NCBI GenBank assembly: GCA_035565355.1
Contig: DATMSM010000071.1
Coordinates: 1-20,797, forward strand
DNA from: Ga0074130 sp035565355
GTDB lineage: Bacteria; Pseudomonadota; Gammaproteobacteria; Burkholderiales; Rhodocyclaceae
DNA: 20,797 bases
Direction: 5' to 3'
Shown here: positions 13,724 to 20,797 of the stretch, in pieces
Layout: each line of letters begins with the position of its first letter
How positions within the stretch are numbered: position 1 is the stretch's first letter
Translations under genes and position numbers: made by a program
Notes under the pieces: model-generated
The model's database searches: none
The model's input: the letters and a program-made list of their open reading frames with translations, nothing else
Told to the model about the DNA's origin: nothing

Positions 13724-15121
13724 CTACAACTCCTTGCGTCGTCGGGCGATGGCGGCGCGCACCTGCTCGGGTGCGGTGCCGCCGATATGATTGCGCGAAG
13801 CCAGCGAACCTTCGACCGTGAGCACGGCGAACACGTCGTCGGCCACCAGCGGCGAGAAGGCTTGCAGCTCGGCCAGCGACAACTCGCTGACGTCGCAGCC
13901 CTGCTGTTCAGCGGCGCGCACCGCGCGCGCCACGGCTTCGTGGGCGTCGCGGAAGGGCAGACCCTTCTTGACCAGATAGTCGGCGAGATCGGTCGCGGTG
14001 GCAAAGCCGAGATCCAGCGCAGCGCGCATATTGCCAGCCTTGACCGTGATGCCCGGCACCATGTCGGCGAAGATGCGCAGCGTGTCGACCAGCGTGTCGG
14101 CCGTATCGAACAGCGGCTCCTTGTCTTCCTGATTGTCCTTGTTGTAGGCGAGCGGCTGCCCCTTCATCAGGGTCAACAGACCCATCAGGTGGCCATACAC
14201 GCGGCCGGTCTTGCCACGCGCCAGTTCGGGCACGTCCGGGTTCTTCTTCTGCGGCATGATGCTTGAACCAGTGCAGAAACGATCGGCGATATCGATGAAG
14301 CCGATACGCGGGCTCATCCACAGAATCAGTTCCTCGGAGAAACGCGAGATGTGCATCATGGCGAGCGATGCCGCTGCCGTGAATTCAATCGCGAAATCGC
14401 GGTCGGAGACGGCGTCGAGCGAGTTCTCGCACACACCATCGAAACCGAGTTCCCTGGCCACGAATTCGCGGTCGATCGGATAGCTGGTACCGGCCAAGGC
14501 GGCTGCCCCCAGGGGCAGGTAGTTCATGCGCGCACGCACATCGCGCATGCGCGCGCGGTCACGCTTGGCCATTTCCACATAGGCCAGCAGATGGTGGCCA
14601 AAGGTCACCGGCTGCGCCACCTGCAAATGAGTGAAGCCGGGCAGGGGCGTCGCCGCGTGTTGTTCTGCAAGGTTCAGCAGGGCGGTTTGATAGTTGGCCA
14701 GCAGACCGTTGATGACGTCGATGGTATCGCGCAACCACAGGCGGATGTCGGTGGCCACCTGGTCGTTGCGCGAACGACCGGTATGCAGGCGCTTGCCGGC
14801 ATCGCCGATCAGCGCGGTGAGACGCTTCTCGATATTAAGATGCACGTCTTCGTCGTCGAGGTTCCAGTTGAACTCGCCGCGCTCAATTTCGCCGCGCACC
14901 TGCGCCAGGCCCTTTTGAATAGCAGCCAGGTCGTCAGCGCCGATAATGTTCTGCTTCGCCAGCATGGCCGCGTGCGCGAGCGAACCGCGGATATCCTGCA
15001 GCGCCATGCGATTGTCGAAGAACACCGAAGCGGTATAGCGCTTGACGAGGTCGGACACCGGCTCGGAAAAGCGGCCCGACCACGCCTTGTTGTCAGCAGC
15101 GCCCTTGGATTGATCTGTCAT
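13724..15121 (-). CDS. argH: Argininosuccinate lyase
   Basis: A 465-residue enzyme of the fumarase/aspartase superfamily that splits argininosuccinate into arginine and fumarate, the last step of arginine synthesis (cytoplasm). HTGRSRNDQ (113-121), THLQ with the general-acid His165, and the signature GSSIMPQKKNPD (285-296) with its catalytic serine loop are all intact. The length is normal. The start MTDQSKGAADNKAWSGRF is usual for the family. It is divergent from algZ, as in Pseudomonas, and carries the kinase-CNB gene as its downstream operon partner. Confidence 0.97.
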   Translation of the reverse strand: MTDQSKGAADNKAWSGRFSEPVSDLVKRYTASVFFDNRMALQDIRGSLAHAAMLAKQNIIGADDLAAIQKGLAQVRGEIERGEFNWNLDDEDVHLNIEKRLTALIGDAGKRLHTGRSRNDQVATDIRLWLRDTIDVINGLLANYQTALLNLAEQHAATPLPGFTHLQVAQPVTFGHHLLAYVEMAKRDRARMRDVRARMNYLPLGAAALAGTSYPIDREFVARELGFDGVCENSLDAVSDRDFAIEFTAAASLAMMHISRFSEELILWMSPRIGFIDIADRFCTGSSIMPQKKNPDVPELARGKTGRVYGHLMGLLTLMKGQPLAYNKDNQEDKEPLFDTADTLVDTLRIFADMVPGITVKAGNMRAALDLGFATATDLADYLVKKGLPFRDAHEAVARAVRAAEQQGCDVSELSLAELQAFSPLVADDVFAVLTVEGSLASRNHIGGTAPEQVRAAIARRRKEL

Positions 15122-15131
15122 AATGAAATTC

Positions 15132-15160
15132 TTGTAAAGCAGCGGGTTACAGCGAATAAT
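15132..15160 (+). promoter_or_regulatory. Likely algZ promoter
   Basis: TTGTAA (15132-15137) and AATAAT (15155-15160) are 17 bp apart in the 64-base spacer shared with argH. The start would be near 15167, giving a leader of about 19 nt with no clear Shine-Dalgarno. Confidence 0.5.
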
Positions 15161-15185
15161 TAAGTGATTTTCTTATATTTCGCCC

Positions 15186-16229
15186 ATGTCTCCAAGTATA
15201 CGGCATAACCTCGTCGCCACCGCCCTGCCGGATTTCCGCAATCTGGGCGTCTGGCTGCGCATCCTGCTCGGCGCCAACCTGCTCGGCCTGCTGTGGGTAC
15301 TCGTGCGCAACAGTGATTGGCAACTGCTGCCCGGCGAATTCATCGACATCGCGCTGTGGCTGGAGCCGCCGCTCTTCCTGCTCCTGCCCATACTGCACCT
15401 GCTCCATCCCTGGCTCGTCGGCCTGCCGCCGCGACTTGGCCAACTTGCCGTACTCCTGCTGTCCATGCTTGTTGTCGCAGCACAACACCTGCTGTTCAGC
15501 ACTGCCCTGAGCGGTCTGATCGATGTCGCCGCCCTGTCGCGCAGCCTGCTCTGGGCCGCGCTGGCGAGCGCCGCGCTGCTGACCTACTTCGCCCTGCGCA
15601 ACACCCTGTACTCCCCCGCCCTGGCCGAGGCGCGCCTGCTCGCGCTGACCGCACGCATCCGACCGCACTTCCTCTACAACAGCCTTAACGCGGTACTGGG
15701 CGTGATCCGCAGTGATCCACGACGTGCCGAAACGGCGCTCGAGGAACTGTCCGATCTGTTCCGCGTGCTCATGAAGGAGAACCGCGAGCTGGTGCTGCTC
15801 TCCGACGAAATCGGTCTTGCCCGCCAGTACCTTGAACTGGAGCGCCTGCGCCTCGGCGAACGGCTGCGCGTCGAATGGCAGATCGACGTTTGCCCGCCCG
15901 ACACCTTGATGCCGCCGCTGATGTTGCAGCCCTTGCTGGAGAATGCCGTTTACTACGGCATCGAACCTTCGGAAAGCCCGGCCACGGTCACCGTCAACAT
16001 CAGCGTTCACGGCAAGCGCGTGCGCGTCACCATCACCAACCCCGTGCATACCAGCGTCAATGCAAGCCATACAGGCATGTCCAGCCACGGCAACCACATG
16101 GCGCTGGCCAATATCCGCGAGCGCCTGATGCTGTTCTACGATCTCGAAGCCGACCTGTCCGTACACGAACAGGACGGCCGCCACACAGTCGCGGTGGAGC
16201 TGCCGCTGCGCCGTCAGGAGGCGATGTGA
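15186..16229 (+). CDS. algZ: Sensor histidine kinase, LytS/AlgZ family
   Basis: A 347-residue inner-membrane sensor. Four hydrophobic segments (about 22-41, 58-76, 86-104 and 120-138) form the N-terminal half. The kinase half is of the LytS/YehU type: phospho-acceptor His161 in RIRPHFLYNSLN, an N box with Asn253 (LMLQPLLENAVYYG) and a glycine-containing GNHMALANIRERL near residue 305. The family passes phosphate to LytTR regulators, and its partner algR overlaps its stop by 4 nt (GTGA). AlgZ (FimS) controls alginate, twitching and virulence in Pseudomonas, but the targets here are unknown. The signal it senses cannot be read from the sequence. Identity as the AlgZ orthologue rests on family and synteny with argH and hemC. 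Confidence 0.88.
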   Translation: MSPSIRHNLVATALPDFRNLGVWLRILLGANLLGLLWVLVRNSDWQLLPGEFIDIALWLEPPLFLLLPILHLLHPWLVGLPPRLGQLAVLLLSMLVVAAQHLLFSTALSGLIDVAALSRSLLWAALASAALLTYFALRNTLYSPALAEARLLALTARIRPHFLYNSLNAVLGVIRSDPRRAETALEELSDLFRVLMKENRELVLLSDEIGLARQYLELERLRLGERLRVEWQIDVCPPDTLMPPLMLQPLLENAVYYGIEPSESPATVTVNISVHGKRVRVTITNPVHTSVNASHTGMSSHGNHMALANIRERLMLFYDLEADLSVHEQDGRHTVAVELPLRRQEAM

Positions 16230-16993
16230 AAGCATTGCGCATACTCATCGTCGACGACGAGGCGCCGGCCCGGACACGGCTGCGTGACCTGCTTGCCGAT
16301 CTCGCCCCCGTGCTCCCGCACCAGATCGTGGCCGAGGCCGCCGACGGGCTGGCGGCGCTTGAGGCCTGCGCCACACACGCACCCGATGTGGTGCTGAGCG
16401 ACATCCGCATGCCGCGCATGGACGGGCTCGAACTCGCGCAGCACCTCGGCCGCCTGCCGCAAGTCCCCGCTCTGATTTTCGTTACGGCCTACGACCAGTA
16501 TGCAGTGCAGGCCTTCGAGCTTGCCGCGGTCGACTACCTGCTCAAACCCATACGCGCCACCCGACTGGCCGCGGCACTGGAAAAGGCGCACAACTCGACC
16601 CTGCGCCAGGAGCAACTGCAGATACTCGCACCGCAAGGCCGTTCAGTGCTGCGCAGCACTGAACGCGGCCGCAGCCTGCTGGTGCCGGTTGTCGAAATCC
16701 TGTTCCTGCGTGCCGAACAGAAATACGTCACGGCGCACACCCGCGAACGCGAATATCTGCTGGAAGAATCCCTGAACCAGCTCGAACTGGAGTTCGGCGA
16801 AATCTTTGTACGCGCACACCGCAACTGCCTGGTCGCACGCAAAGCCATCGCCGGCTATGAACGTGGTCAGCACGGCGACGGTATGGAAGAAGGCGGCGAA
16901 GCGCAATGGCTGTTGCTGTTGCACGAAGTCCGCGAACGCATCCCCGTCAGTAGACGGCAGTGGCCGACGGTGAAGGCACTGATCAAGGCTTGA
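16226..16993 (+). CDS. algR: LytTR response regulator, AlgR-like
   Basis: A 255-residue cytoplasmic DNA-binding regulator. The receiver domain (about 4-120) has Asp10/Asp11, phospho-acceptor Asp59 (VLSDIRMPRMDG), Thr87 (IFVTAYD) and Lys108 (DYLLKPIR). A LytTR DNA-binding domain (about 145-250) follows, with the typical ILFLRAEQKYVTAHT and FVRAHRNCLVAR blocks. I place the start at GTG 16226, because it gives the standard MKALRILIVDDE and overlaps the algZ stop; no ATG fits. The loop around residues 216-226 is acidic and glycine-rich. It ends ahead of a dispersed-repeat-like segment and a two-way terminator. Confidence 0.9.
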   Translation: MKALRILIVDDEAPARTRLRDLLADLAPVLPHQIVAEAADGLAALEACATHAPDVVLSDIRMPRMDGLELAQHLGRLPQVPALIFVTAYDQYAVQAFELAAVDYLLKPIRATRLAAALEKAHNSTLRQEQLQILAPQGRSVLRSTERGRSLLVPVVEILFLRAEQKYVTAHTREREYLLEESLNQLELEFGEIFVRAHRNCLVARKAIAGYERGQHGDGMEEGGEAQWLLLLHEVRERIPVSRRQWPTVKALIKA

Positions 16994-16997
16994 TCGG

Positions 16998-17054
16998 TAA
17001 ACGTTCGACAGCGCCTCTGGCGACTTCGACTAGCTCAGCCCGAACGGTCGTTTA
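16998..17054. repeat. Possible dispersed intergenic repeat copy
   Basis: The segment TTCGACTAGCTCAGCCCGAA (17025-17044), followed by CGG, closely resembles a short palindromic repeat I know from many proteobacterial spacers (TTCGACAAGCTCAG, then GAACGG). The ends TAAACGTTCG and CGAACGGTCGTTTA are imperfect inverted repeats framing 57 bases. Other copies cannot be counted from this window. Confidence 0.5.
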
Positions 17055-17072
17055 AACACCCCAGTTCGGATA

Positions 17073-17107
17073 GTAAAAAGGCCGGAGAAACTCTCCGGCC
17101 TTTTTAC
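17073..17107. terminator. Bidirectional terminator between algR and ppc
   Basis: A 15-bp perfect inverted repeat (GTAAAAAGGCCGGAG and its complement) with a 5-nt loop has A5 on the left and T5 on the right, so it can end transcription from both convergent genes. Confidence 0.9.
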
Positions 17108-17125
17108 TTTTGTAACAGCGCTGCC

Positions 17126-19903
17126 TCAACCGCTATTGCGCAAACCCGCGGCAATGCCGTTGATGGTGAGGTGAATGATGCGCTTGGTGCGCTCGTCCGT
17201 CTCGCCGGTACGGTGGCGCTCCAGCAGTTCGATCTGCAGGTGATTGAGCGGATCGAGATAGGGGAAGCGATTGCGGATCGAGCGTGCCAGCAGCGGATTG
17301 GTTTCGAGTAGCGCCTGCTGACCGGCAATCTCAAGCAGCGCGGTGATACTGGCCTGCCATTCGGCCTTGAGGCGCGGGAAGATGGTATTGCGCAGCTGTT
17401 CGTCCTTGACCAGTTGCGAATAGCGCTCGGCCAGGGCGATATCGCTCTTGGCCAGCACCATGTCCATGTTCGACAGCAGGGTATTGAAGAAACCCCAGTT
17501 GCGATTCATCTCGGCAAGCAAAGCCATGCCGGCTTCGCCCTTGGCGGCACGCCAGGCCTTGATGGCGGAGCCGAAGCCGAACCAGCCGGGCAGCATGAGG
17601 CGGCATTGCGACCATGAGAACACCCAGGGAATCGCACGCAGATCCTCGATGGCCGTGGTCTTCTTGCGCGAGGCCGGACGGCTGCCGATGTTGAGCGCGG
17701 AGATTTCGCTGATGACGGTGGATTCCCAGAAATACTGCTCGAAGCCCGGCGTCTCGTAGACCATGTTGCGATAGGCCTTGAAGGCTTCAGCCGAGAGAAA
17801 GTCCATAGCCTCGATGAACTCGGGACGCGGATCGTCGTGCTCGTGCGGCAGCAGCGTTGACTCCAGCGTTGCCGTGGCGAGAATCTCGAGATTGCGGCGA
17901 CCAAGTTCGGGATTCGCATACTTGGAAGCGATAACTTCGCCCTGCTCGGTAATGCGGATGCGTCCCTGCACCGCGCCCTGGGGCTGGGCCAGGATGGCCT
18001 GATAGCTGGGACCGCCGCCGCGACCGACCGAACCACCGCGACCGTGGAACAGGCGCAGTGCGATGCCATGCTTCTTGAACACGTCGACCAGCGAATTCTC
18101 GGCCTGATACAGGGACCAGCCGGAAGTCATGAAACCGCCGTCCTTGTTGCTGTCCGAGTAACCGAGCATGCACTCCTGCACATTGCCGCGCGCCTCGAGC
18201 AGACGGCGATAGACAGGAAGACTGAACAAGGCGTCCATGACCGGGCCGCTACGCTCAAGGTCTTCGATGGTTTCAAACAGCGGAATGATGTTGGCGTCGA
18301 GCGCGTCTTCCTGCGGCCGCAGCATGCCGGCTTCCTTGAGCAGCACGGCGACCTCGAGCACGTCGGAAACGCCGTCGGCCTTGGAGATGATGACGTTCTC
18401 GATGGCGGCCTTGCTGAAGCGCTCGTGAATCTGGCGCGCGGTCTGGAAGATCTTCAGTTCGTCGGCGGTTTCCTGGCTGTATTGCGCGTAGGGCGAGGAC
18501 AGCAAACGCGGCGAGCTGATCTCGGCCACCAGCAGTTCGATACGCGCCGCCTCATCCATGGCTGCGTAATCGGTGCCCGGACGTGCCACCGCGAGCAGCT
18601 CGGCGACGGTGCGTTCATGCACGTCGGAATTCTGACGCAGATCCAGCGAGGTCAGATGAAAGCCGAAAATGGAAACGGCGCGCCGCAGGCGGCGCAGGCG
18701 ACCGCGGCTGATGAGAACGGAACGGTCGGCCGTCAGCGAGTCGTGAATGATGTCGAGATCGCGCTTGAACTCGGCGGCATCGGCGTAGGGTATGGCCGCC
18801 GGCACACCGTTCGGCGTCGGAATGTCGTCCAGCAGTTGCGCCGTGGCGCACAGGCGCGCATACATGCCGGCGACGGCAAGGCGATAGGGTTCGGCTTCGC
18901 GGTGCGGGCTGGTTTCCGGCGACTTCTCGGCCAGCGCCTGCAGCGCCGGCGTGATGTCGATCAGACCTGCCGCCGCAGACAACTCCGAGCTGAGCTTCTT
19001 GAGCTGGGGAATGTAGAAATCCATGGCGCAGCGGCTCTGCGCGCGCACGGCCTGGATCAGCACATCGGCAGTAACAAAGGGATTACCGTCGCGATCGCCG
19101 CCGATCCACGAACCCGGGCGCAGGAAAGGCGCCAGCTCGGGCGTACAGTCATCGGTCTTCCAGCCCGGCACGGCCTTGGCGAGATGGTCCTCAAGCTCGG
19201 TGTAGAGCAAGGGCAGCTGCTTCAGGAAAGTGGTGTCGTAATAGGTCAGCGCATTCGAGACCTCGTCCATCACCGACAGCTTGTTCTTGCGCAGCAGGCG
19301 CGTCTGCCACAGGGTCAGCACTTCGCGGCGCAGCATTTCCTCGCGCGCGGCCAGCTCGTCCGGCGTGAGCACCGTGCGGTCACGCTCTTCGAGAATGCCG
19401 GCAATAGCCCACTGACAATCGAGAATGCTCTTGCGCTGCACCTCGGTCGGGTGGGCGGTCAGCACCGGGCTGACCAGGGCAGTGTTGAAGAACTCGGCCA
19501 GGCCCTTGGCATCGATGCCGCTGTCGATCGCGCGCTTCAGCGTGTATTGCAGCTCGCCTTCGCGCGGCGGCGAACCTGCCAGCGCATGCGCGCGGCCGCG
19601 ACGGATATGGTGCTGGTCTTCGGCGATGTTGGCCAGATGGGAAAAGTAGCTGAAGGCGCGCACCACCTGGCTGGTTTCTTCCAGCGACAGGACGTCGAGC
19701 ACGGCCACCAGTTCGCGTCGCGCATCAAGGTCGTCGTCGCGGTGATAGCGCAGGGAAAGCTGGCGGATCTGCTCGATCGTCTCGAAGATGGCTTCGCCTT
19801 CGCGTTCGCGGACGGTTTCGCCAAGCAAACGCCCGAGCAGGCGAATGTCTTCGCGCAGGGGCTGATCCTTGTCGAGGCCATTGTCAGCGAGTTGGGTGCT
19901 CAT
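17126..19903 (-). CDS. ppc: Phosphoenolpyruvate carboxylase
   Basis: A 925-residue cytoplasmic enzyme that adds bicarbonate to phosphoenolpyruvate to make oxaloacetate, refilling the TCA cycle. The catalytic His151 lies in VLTAHPTEVQRKS. GYSDSNKDGG, FHGRGGSVGRGGGP and ITEQGE are the other active-site blocks. The protein ends LRNSG, close to the usual C-terminal NTG. The length fits the bacterial form (about 880-940). AAGGA lies 7-11 nt before the ATG at 19903. It sits alone between algR (convergent) and hemC (divergent). Together with PDH at the left end of the window it supplies both inputs of the TCA cycle, although the two are far apart. Confidence 0.97.
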   Translation of the reverse strand: MSTQLADNGLDKDQPLREDIRLLGRLLGETVREREGEAIFETIEQIRQLSLRYHRDDDLDARRELVAVLDVLSLEETSQVVRAFSYFSHLANIAEDQHHIRRGRAHALAGSPPREGELQYTLKRAIDSGIDAKGLAEFFNTALVSPVLTAHPTEVQRKSILDCQWAIAGILEERDRTVLTPDELAAREEMLRREVLTLWQTRLLRKNKLSVMDEVSNALTYYDTTFLKQLPLLYTELEDHLAKAVPGWKTDDCTPELAPFLRPGSWIGGDRDGNPFVTADVLIQAVRAQSRCAMDFYIPQLKKLSSELSAAAGLIDITPALQALAEKSPETSPHREAEPYRLAVAGMYARLCATAQLLDDIPTPNGVPAAIPYADAAEFKRDLDIIHDSLTADRSVLISRGRLRRLRRAVSIFGFHLTSLDLRQNSDVHERTVAELLAVARPGTDYAAMDEAARIELLVAEISSPRLLSSPYAQYSQETADELKIFQTARQIHERFSKAAIENVIISKADGVSDVLEVAVLLKEAGMLRPQEDALDANIIPLFETIEDLERSGPVMDALFSLPVYRRLLEARGNVQECMLGYSDSNKDGGFMTSGWSLYQAENSLVDVFKKHGIALRLFHGRGGSVGRGGGPSYQAILAQPQGAVQGRIRITEQGEVIASKYANPELGRRNLEILATATLESTLLPHEHDDPRPEFIEAMDFLSAEAFKAYRNMVYETPGFEQYFWESTVISEISALNIGSRPASRKKTTAIEDLRAIPWVFSWSQCRLMLPGWFGFGSAIKAWRAAKGEAGMALLAEMNRNWGFFNTLLSNMDMVLAKSDIALAERYSQLVKDEQLRNTIFPRLKAEWQASITALLEIAGQQALLETNPLLARSIRNRFPYLDPLNHLQIELLERHRTGETDERTKRIIHLTINGIAAGLRNSG

Positions 19904-19990
19904 TATTTTCCTTCACGCCGGAATGCCGGCAACATCAAACCAGAAACAGGGGCCAACCGGGGTGGACAGCAGCGGATAAAAATGCCGCCA

Positions 19991-19999
19991 TGCTAGAAT
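19991..19999 (+). promoter_or_regulatory. Possible hemC promoter (extended -10)
   Basis: TGCTAGAAT fits an extended -10 (TGnTATAAT with one mismatch) in the spacer between ppc and hemC. There is no good -35 at the normal distance. The leader would be about 60 nt. Confidence 0.45.
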
Positions 20000-20065
20000 C
20001 GACGCCACTTTACGGCCTGCGACGCGCATGTCGCGGACCCTTGTTCAATCCGTCCGAGATCCCCC

Positions 20066-20797
20066 GTGAGCACTGCTGCGCAAACCTATCCGTCTCCCGA
20101 ACGCATCGTCATCGCTACGCGCGAATCGCGTCTGGCATTGTGGCAGGCTGAGCATGTGCAAGGCCTTTTGCGTCAATTATATCCGGGTTGCAGCGTCGAG
20201 CTGCGCGGCATGACCACCCGCGGCGACCAGATTCTCGACCGGCCGCTGGCCAAGGTCGGCGGTAAGGGGCTTTTCGTCAAGGAGCTGGAAACCGCATTGC
20301 TCGACGGCAGTGCCGACATCGCCGTGCATTCGCTCAAGGACGTGCCCATGGTGCTGGAGGACGCATTCAGCCTCGTCGCCATCGGCCCGCGCGAAGTGCC
20401 TTTCGACGCCTTTGTCTCGAACCGCTACGCCAGCCTCGACGATATGCCGCCGGGCGCCGTGATCGGCACCTCCAGCCTGCGACGTGAAGCTCAGTTGCAC
20501 GCGCGCTACCCCTATCTGGCTGTCACCAGCCTGCGTGGCAATCTCGATACGCGCCTGCGCAAACTTGATAGTGGCGAATACGACGCCATCATTCTTGCCG
20601 CTGCCGGACTCACGCGTCTTGGGCTTGCAGACAGGATACGCACCGTGCTGCCGCCCGAAACCTCACTGCCTTCAGCCGGTCAGGGCGCACTGGGCATCGA
20701 GGCCGCTGCGCATCGTGCCGATGTCGCCGCCTGGCTGGCACCGCTCAACGACGTCGCCACCGCCGCCTGCGTGCGCGCCGAACGCGCCGTCTCGCGG
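20066..20797 (+). CDS. hemC: Porphobilinogen deaminase (hydroxymethylbilane synthase), 5' part
   Basis: The first 244 codons of the enzyme that joins four porphobilinogens into hydroxymethylbilane for haem synthesis (cytoplasm). The frame is open from GTG 20066 to the window end. Recognisable blocks are RIVIATRESRLALWQAEHV, GDQILDRPLAKVGGKGLFVKE, ADIAVHSLKDVP (catalytic Asp in HSLKD), IGTSSLRR, SLRGNLDTRLRKL and SAGQGALGIE. The window stops at ERAVSR, just before the cysteine that carries the dipyrromethane cofactor. GTG 20066 is chosen because no in-frame ATG lies upstream or among the early codons; only a weak GAGA precedes it. hemD would be expected next. It is divergent from ppc. Confidence 0.95.
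   Translation, partial: MSTAAQTYPSPERIVIATRESRLALWQAEHVQGLLRQLYPGCSVELRGMTTRGDQILDRPLAKVGGKGLFVKELETALLDGSADIAVHSLKDVPMVLEDAFSLVAIGPREVPFDAFVSNRYASLDDMPPGAVIGTSSLRREAQLHARYPYLAVTSLRGNLDTRLRKLDSGEYDAIILAAAGLTRLGLADRIRTVLPPETSLPSAGQGALGIEAAAHRADVAAWLAPLNDVATAACVRAERAVSR

Noticed and set aside
13142..14266. A 374-codon plus-strand frame under the kinase and argH
   Set aside because: It spans the junction of two clear genes, has no ribosome site, and resembles no family I know.
18044..19996. A 650-codon open frame on the plus strand under ppc
   Set aside because: ppc is intact on the other strand with all catalytic motifs. The long mirror frame follows from codon bias.

Overview
The window is GC-rich chromosomal DNA, densely packed with housekeeping genes, and most likely comes from a betaproteobacterium, perhaps of the Rhodocyclales type. 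Four things point there: a dihydrolipoamide dehydrogenase with a fused N-terminal lipoyl domain inside a pyruvate dehydrogenase operon; a gene for the betaproteobacterial proteasome homologue (BPH); Coq7-type ubiquinone hydroxylase; and the argH / algZ-algR / hemC neighbourhood shared with Pseudomonas and relatives. I see no prophage, insertion sequence, CRISPR array, tRNA or rRNA.

Layout. Bases 1-3442 (+) carry the end of aceF (E2), a BPH-type Ntn-hydrolase gene wedged in with gaps of 3 and 1 nt, and lpdA (E3), closed by a strong terminator. Bases 3524-6681 (+) carry a long protein of unknown function with a possible PilZ-like C-terminal part, then rpiA and phoU. Bases 6878-9245 (-) carry proS and a translationally coupled secreted lytic transglycosylase. 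Bases 9377-11068 (+) carry rppH, a CNP1-like exported protein (start and stop overlap) and coq7. An OsmC-family gene lies at 11105-11521 (-). A 541-base gene-free, partly AT-rich stretch follows, with several palindromes and an intrinsic terminator that belongs to no visible gene. grxD is at 12063-12368 (+). Then argH and a Ser/Thr kinase fused to a cyclic-nucleotide-binding domain form an operon on the minus strand (15121 to 12434). algZ-algR (+) diverge from argH, ppc (-) converges on algR, and hemC (+) diverges from ppc and runs off the window. hemC starts at GTG.

Themes. Central carbon metabolism (PDH, rpiA, ppc) and translation, cofactor and redox genes (proS, hemC, coq7, grxD) are mixed with signalling genes (AlgZR, kinase-CNB, PhoU). 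The places most worth a second look are the BPH gene inside the PDH operon, the candidate small RNA with a CU-rich loop at about 11718-11958 and the palindromes around its promoter, and the kinase-CNB fusion whose binding pocket keeps the residues for a cyclic nucleotide.
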